DNA of 8,253 bases from Verrucomicrobiota bacterium (lineage in GTDB: Bacteria > Verrucomicrobiota > Verrucomicrobiia > Limisphaerales > J093). The notes under the pieces were generated by a model. The model was not told the origin of the DNA and made no database searches. It was given only the letters and a program-made list of their open reading frames with translations. Every line of letters begins with the position of its first letter. Within the stretch, counting starts at the first letter, position 1. This document shows positions 4,565 to 8,253 of the stretch, one piece after another. The stretch is taken from contig RFJD01000323.1 of assembly GCA_003695015.1 (NCBI GenBank), positions 1 through 8,253 of the forward strand. The letters are read 5' to 3'. Made by a program: the position numbers and the translations under genes.

Positions 4565-6640
4565 ATGAGCGAAGAACCGAAAAACAAGAACCCGAAACGC
4601 CCGCCGCACCTGAAGGTGCCCGGCAAGTTCCAACCGCCGTCCGGTTGGTTCTGGCTGTACTTGGTGTTGATGATGGTGGCCTTGTGGGGCTGGCAGGAGG
4701 CGTTCAGCCAATGGGCCGTCCGCACCATCCCCTACAGCCAGTTCAAGGCCCACCTGCAGCGCGGCGAAGTCACGCACGCGACAATCCGCCAGACCGAGAT
4801 CGTCGGCCGCATCGTGCCCAGGGCCGCCCAAGCCGCGGAACAAGAGGGCGCCAACCCCCCGGAAATCCGGCCGGCGGACACCAACGCCCCGGCGGCTTCG
4901 CCCGGCCTTCAACAGGCCTTGGCTGAAACCCGGCCGTTCTACTTCCGCACCGTGCGGGTCGAGGATCCGGACCTCGTCAAGGAACTGCAGGCGGCGGGGA
5001 CCGAATACACCGGCACCAAGCCGAGTTTCCTGGCGGAATTCCTGGTGGGATGGGTGTTGCCCATCGCGTTGATGGTGGCATTGTGGTCCTTCCTCAGCCG
5101 CCGTTTCAGCGCCGCGGGCGAAAGCGTCTTTGGCATCGGCCGCAGCCGGGCCCGGTTGATCGTGGACAAGAACACCGGCGTCACCTTCGCCGATGTGGCC
5201 GGCTGCGACGAAGCCAAGCAGGAGCTGCGGGAGGTGGTCGAGTTTCTCAAGAATCCGAAACGGTTCGAGGAGCTGGGCGCCCGCGTGCCCAAGGGCGCCC
5301 TCCTGGTGGGGCCGCCCGGCACGGGCAAGACCTTGTTGGCCCGCGCCGTGGCCGGGGAAGCGGGCGTGCCGTTCTTCTCCCTGAGCGGATCGGATTTCGT
5401 CGAGATGTTCGTGGGCGTGGGCGCCGCCCGGGTGCGGGATCTGTTCCGCCAGGCCAAGGAAAAGGCGCCGTGCATCATCTTCATCGATGAGATCGACGCC
5501 ATCGGCCGCCAGCGCGGCGTCCACATGGGAGCCGTCAACGACGAACGCGAGCAGACGCTCAACGCGCTGCTGGTCGAGATGGACGGCTTCGAGGCCAACA
5601 CCGGGGTCATCATCCTGGCCGCCACCAACCGGCCCGAGGTGCTGGACCGCGCCCTGTTGCGGCCGGGCCGGTTCGACCGCCAGATCGTCGTGGACACGCC
5701 CGATCTGGACGGCCGCGAGGCGATCCTCAAGGTCCATGCCCGCAACAAGAAGCTCGAGCCGGACGTGGACCTGCGCCGGATCGCCGCGGCCACGGCCGGC
5801 TTCTCGGGCGCGGACTTGGCCAACGTGCTGAACGAAGCGGCCTTGCTGGCCGCGCGCTGCGGCGCCAGGGCGATCTCGCAACGGGATCTCGAGGAAGCCA
5901 TCGAGAAGGTCGTGGCCGGTCCCGAGCGCCGCAGCCGCCGGCTCAACGCCGAGGACAAACGCCGCGTCGCCTATCACGAGGTCGGGCATGCCTTGGTGGC
6001 CGTTCATTGCGACCATGCCGACCCGGTGCAGAAGGTCAGCATCGTGCCCCGCGGCCGCGCCGCCCTCGGTTACACGCTGCAACTGCCGGCGGAGGACCAG
6101 TTCCTCCTGACGCGCAGTGAACTGATGGACCGCCTGCGCAGCCTGTTGGGCGGCCGGGCGGCCGAGGAGGTGGTGTTCGGCGAAATCAGCACCGGCGCGC
6201 AAAACGACCTCGAGCGCGCCACCGCCCTGGCCCGGCAGATGGTCGCCGTGTACGGCATGAGCGAACGGATCGGGCTGGCCAACTGCGCCCAACGTCAAAG
6301 CGCGTTCCTCGCCGGTTCCGAGCCGGTGCTGCAGCGCGATTGCAGCGAACAAACCGCCCGCGAGATCGACGAGGAGGTCAAACGGCTGCTCGACGAGGCG
6401 TACGCGGACGCGAAGGCGATCCTCACCGAGCATCGCGACCAGCTCGAACAACTCACCGCCGAGCTGCTCGAGAAGGAAACGCTCGACGGCCGCGAGTTCT
6501 ACCGGGTGGCCGGGCGCACCGCCCCCGCGGCGAAGGAACCGGCCCCCAAACTGCCGGCCGGCGGCGGCTTGAACGCCAGCGCCTGCGCCTCCACGACGTC
6601 TGAACCCGAAGACACCAAGGAAAGGAGGGAGAATCCATGA
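4565..6640 (+). CDS. ftsH: FtsH, membrane-anchored ATP-dependent zinc metalloprotease
   Basis: This 691-aa hexameric AAA+ protease extracts and degrades misassembled membrane proteins and short-lived regulators. Residues 1-27 are a basic cytoplasmic N-terminus. TM1 is about 28-45, the periplasmic domain about 46-157 and TM2 about 159-178. The AAA module has Walker A GPPGTGKT (249-256), the pore loop F282-V283-G284, Walker B with D308/E309, and the second region of homology with arginine-finger residues R366 and R369 in LLRPGRFDR. The M41 protease domain has HEVGH at 471-475 and a likely third zinc ligand, D548 (NDLERAT). All key residues are present, so it should be active. The periplasmic domain carries a low-complexity A/P/E-rich segment (about 88-120), and the C-terminus ends in a polar tail. 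No Shine-Dalgarno is visible; a 10-bp palindrome GAATCGATTC (4555-4564) abuts the ATG. It overlaps the next gene at ATGA. Confidence 0.96.
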   Translation: MSEEPKNKNPKRPPHLKVPGKFQPPSGWFWLYLVLMMVALWGWQEAFSQWAVRTIPYSQFKAHLQRGEVTHATIRQTEIVGRIVPRAAQAAEQEGANPPEIRPADTNAPAASPGLQQALAETRPFYFRTVRVEDPDLVKELQAAGTEYTGTKPSFLAEFLVGWVLPIALMVALWSFLSRRFSAAGESVFGIGRSRARLIVDKNTGVTFADVAGCDEAKQELREVVEFLKNPKRFEELGARVPKGALLVGPPGTGKTLLARAVAGEAGVPFFSLSGSDFVEMFVGVGAARVRDLFRQAKEKAPCIIFIDEIDAIGRQRGVHMGAVNDEREQTLNALLVEMDGFEANTGVIILAATNRPEVLDRALLRPGRFDRQIVVDTPDLDGREAILKVHARNKKLEPDVDLRRIAAATAGFSGADLANVLNEAALLAARCGARAISQRDLEEAIEKVVAGPERRSRRLNAEDKRRVAYHEVGHALVAVHCDHADPVQKVSIVPRGRAALGYTLQLPAEDQFLLTRSELMDRLRSLLGGRAAEEVVFGEISTGAQNDLERATALARQMVAVYGMSERIGLANCAQRQSAFLAGSEPVLQRDCSEQTAREIDEEVKRLLDEAYADAKAILTEHRDQLEQLTAELLEKETLDGREFYRVAGRTAPAAKEPAPKLPAGGGLNASACASTTSEPEDTKERRENP

Positions 6641-7710
6641 CGACCCACGTCACGCAACCGGTGATTCCGTGGAACCTGGTCTTCCGACGTTTCCGTGGTC
6701 ATGAGCTGCTCCCGAAGAAGATCCACCAGAAGCTCGGGAAGCTGGCCCGACATCTTTGCCACTTCCCCGAGGGGACGGTGCATCTGCACATCCTGCTGGA
6801 GCGCCACCCGAAGAAGGATCTCTACCGCGCGGCCCTGACGTTGCGGGTCCCGTCGAACATCCTCCGCAGCGAGAAGGAAAACGCCGATCCGATCGGCGCC
6901 TTCGACGACGCCGTGCGGGCGTTGCTGCGGGAGCTGGAGGGGTTGAAGGCGGAGTTGCGCCGGGACGCGGCCTGGAAACGCCGGGCGCGCCGCCAACAGT
7001 TGCGGCAGCTCAAGCTGGCCGGCTTCGCCCCCGCGCCGCAGGCCGAGGGTGAGGGGCCGCAAAGCTTCCAGGACGTTCTCCGTGCCTTGGTCGAGGCCAA
7101 CCACCGCCGCCTGTTGCGCTTCGTGCGACGGCAGCTCTGGCACGATGTCAGTTCCGGCGAAATCCCGGCCGGGGCGATCGATCCGCGCGCCGTCGTGGAC
7201 GAGGTGGTCCGGCAGGCGCTGGCCAATCCCCAACGCAAACCCGCCGACCAGAGCTACCTCCTGTGGCTCTACGCGTTGGCCCGTCGGGAACTGGCCCGCC
7301 GCCGGCGGGAAATCCGCCAACGCCTCGCCGCCGGCGAATCGCTCGAAGACATCCGGCCGCTCACCGAGGAGGAAGCCCGGCTCGAAGGGTACGACCCCGA
7401 GCAGCCGTTGGACTTGGTCGAACGCCTGCTCGAACCGCCCGTGGCCGAGGTCCGCGACTTCGTCCCGGACGATCACGCCGCCTCGCCCGACGCCGAACTC
7501 GTGCGCCGGGAGTTGCTGGCGGAGATGCGACGGGCGGCCAGCCATTGGCCGCGGTTGGAACGCGAGGTCTTCGAGTTGTCGTATGTCGAGGGCTTCGAAC
7601 CGTACGAGGTGGCCATGGTGTTGGGCGTGTCCGAGGACCGTGTGCGGGAGCTGATGCAATCGGTCCAGGAACGGCTCCGGGAGGAGGTTCTCCAACAGGC
7701 CGCCCTCTGA
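6637..7710 (+). CDS. Fusion of HPF/RaiA ribosome-hibernation domain and ECF-like sigma factor
   Basis: This is a 357-aa protein. Residues about 14-115 look like the HPF/RaiA domain (Sigma54_modulation/S30EA family, ribosome-binding): RFRGHELLPKKIHQKL, then alternating beta strands (TVHLHILLE, YRAALTLRV), then an amphipathic helix (FDDAVRALLRELEGLKAEL). After a basic and then flexible linker (116-142), residues 143-225 resemble sigma-70 region 2 of ECF factors: an AIDPRAVVDEVVRQAL helix equivalent to the usual 'DAEDLVQETF' region, then SYLLWLYALARRELARRRR. An acidic linker follows. Region 4 is at about 284-351, with a helix-turn-helix at 322-347 (PYEVAMVLGVSEDRVRELM). The start is fixed by AAAGGAGGG (6621-6628) and the ATGA overlap with ftsH. 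The domain calls are by pattern recognition. The sigma parts are divergent and may not bind core polymerase. It could be a ribosome-linked regulator rather than a true sigma factor. Confidence 0.8.
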   Translation: MTTHVTQPVIPWNLVFRRFRGHELLPKKIHQKLGKLARHLCHFPEGTVHLHILLERHPKKDLYRAALTLRVPSNILRSEKENADPIGAFDDAVRALLRELEGLKAELRRDAAWKRRARRQQLRQLKLAGFAPAPQAEGEGPQSFQDVLRALVEANHRRLLRFVRRQLWHDVSSGEIPAGAIDPRAVVDEVVRQALANPQRKPADQSYLLWLYALARRELARRRREIRQRLAAGESLEDIRPLTEEEARLEGYDPEQPLDLVERLLEPPVAEVRDFVPDDHAASPDAELVRRELLAEMRRAASHWPRLEREVFELSYVEGFEPYEVAMVLGVSEDRVRELMQSVQERLREEVLQQAAL

Positions 7711-7787
7711 GCCGATGAACCCGCCATGCATGGAAACCGGCAACCAGCAGCGGCCGGGCGCACCAGCGGCCCCGGCCCCATCCCGGC

Positions 7788-8174
7788 ATGAGCGACTTCC
7801 GTCCCCAACTGCTGGCGCGGGCTTTCCGGGTCGTCCCCGGGCCGGCGTTCAACCGGGTCCGGCAGGAGCTGATCCGGCAGGCCGACGTGGCGCCCGTGAT
7901 CTACGAGATCATGCTCCCGCCGACGGGTTCCTGGGAGGCGTTCCGGGATGCGACCTTTCCGCTGCTGGTGCGGTATCTGCGCTCGCAGGGCATCGATCCC
8001 GAGGAACCCCGGCTGCTGGTGGCGGCGGTGTTTTTCAACGACCGCTTCCACCTGATCGAGGGCCGGGAACTGATGCGCTTCCTGATGGAAATGGAAGGGC
8101 TCAACCCGCAGGCGCTGCATTTCCGCGTGCTGCAGTGGCTGGCCCGGACCGAGCCCGACCCCAAGACGTCATGA
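7788..8174 (+). CDS. Conserved-looking hypothetical protein, 128 aa
   Basis: I do not recognise this protein. It starts at ATG 7788 with no Shine-Dalgarno and ends at TGA 8172-8174, where it overlaps the next ATG by four bases (ATGA), a sign of translational coupling. It has no signal peptide, no membrane segment and no cysteines. The sequence looks mainly helical, with mixed hydrophobic and charged segments (LIRQADVAPVIYEIMLPP, ATFPLLVRYLRSQGID, LLVAAVFFNDRFHLIEGREL). The composition and codon use match the neighbouring genes, supporting a real gene. It follows the HPF-sigma gene by 77 nt, so it may belong to the same operon. Possible roles include a regulator or partner of the fusion protein; there is no direct evidence. 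Confidence 0.7.
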   Translation: MSDFRPQLLARAFRVVPGPAFNRVRQELIRQADVAPVIYEIMLPPTGSWEAFRDATFPLLVRYLRSQGIDPEEPRLLVAAVFFNDRFHLIEGRELMRFLMEMEGLNPQALHFRVLQWLARTEPDPKTS

Positions 8175-8253
8175 GCGGTTTCTTCCACTTCTATTTCGAA
8201 CAAGGTTGGAGCGGGCACCAGCCCCTCGGGCAGGGCTCCCCGCAGGGCGCCCA
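8171..8253 (+). CDS. Start of an unknown gene, cut by the window edge
   Basis: ATG 8171 overlaps the stop of the 128-aa gene (ATGA), and the frame stays open to the window end, giving 27 codons: MSGFFHFYFEQGWSGHQPLG and more. It is rich in aromatic residues, then Gly/Gln/Pro. There is no separate Shine-Dalgarno, so translation probably depends on coupling. Nothing can be said about its function from this fragment. Confidence 0.5.
   Translation, partial: MSGFFHFYFEQGWSGHQPLGQGSPQGA

Noticed and set aside
3974..6451. Long minus-strand open frame of 825 codons
   Set aside because: It lies wholly antisense to the mini-dnaJ and ftsH genes, which have complete family motifs. Its product has no recognisable domain; it is a GC-driven shadow.
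1..8253. tRNA or rRNA genes, CRISPR arrays, insertion sequences, attachment sites
   Set aside because: No cloverleaf, regularly spaced repeats, transposase or integrase genes, or flanking direct repeats were seen.

Overview
The window is about 65% G+C. Every convincing gene lies on the + strand. The GC content, frequent TTG leucine codons, an enhancer-type sigma-54 promoter and the gene styles would suit a Verrucomicrobiota or Planctomycetota bacterium, possibly a thermotolerant one. This is an inference from style only; nothing here fixes the taxon.

Layout. (1) Positions 1-123 hold the C-terminal end of a Maf-family nucleotide pyrophosphatase. (2) Positions 124-412 are a regulatory region with a textbook sigma-54 arrangement: TGTC/GACA dyads as a likely enhancer, a perfect IHF-consensus site, then a -24/-12 promoter with exact GG-N10-GC spacing. 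(3) Positions 413-8253 are a co-directional run: small heat-shock protein (Hsp20), a structured leader RNA with sequence blocks like those of SAM-I riboswitches, a small two-helix membrane protein, a periplasmic HtrA/Deg protease with two PDZ domains, a second Hsp20, a shortened DnaJ, FtsH, a fusion of a ribosome-hibernation (HPF/RaiA) domain to an ECF-like sigma factor, an unrecognised 128-aa protein, and the start of another unknown gene. The last five genes are tightly packed: dnaJ to ftsH is 16 nt, ftsH to the fusion gene is an ATGA overlap, and the last two genes also overlap at ATGA.

How the genes may work together. The island covers protein quality control in several compartments. Two Hsp20 holdases and a DnaJ-like co-chaperone act in the cytoplasm, FtsH at the inner membrane, and HtrA in the periplasm. 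The HPF-sigma protein could join ribosome silencing to promoter selection. The gene content resembles, by analogy, the transmissible locus of stress tolerance of proteobacteria (hsp20 genes, ftsH, degP), but the gene set differs: no ClpK/ClpG is visible here, and the HPF-sigma fusion and mini-DnaJ are distinctive. The most noteworthy items are the HPF-sigma fusion coupled to ftsH, the sigma-54/IHF/enhancer promoter driving a heat-shock island, the riboswitch-like leader at about 942-1065, and the DnaJ that keeps only one of its two zinc sites.
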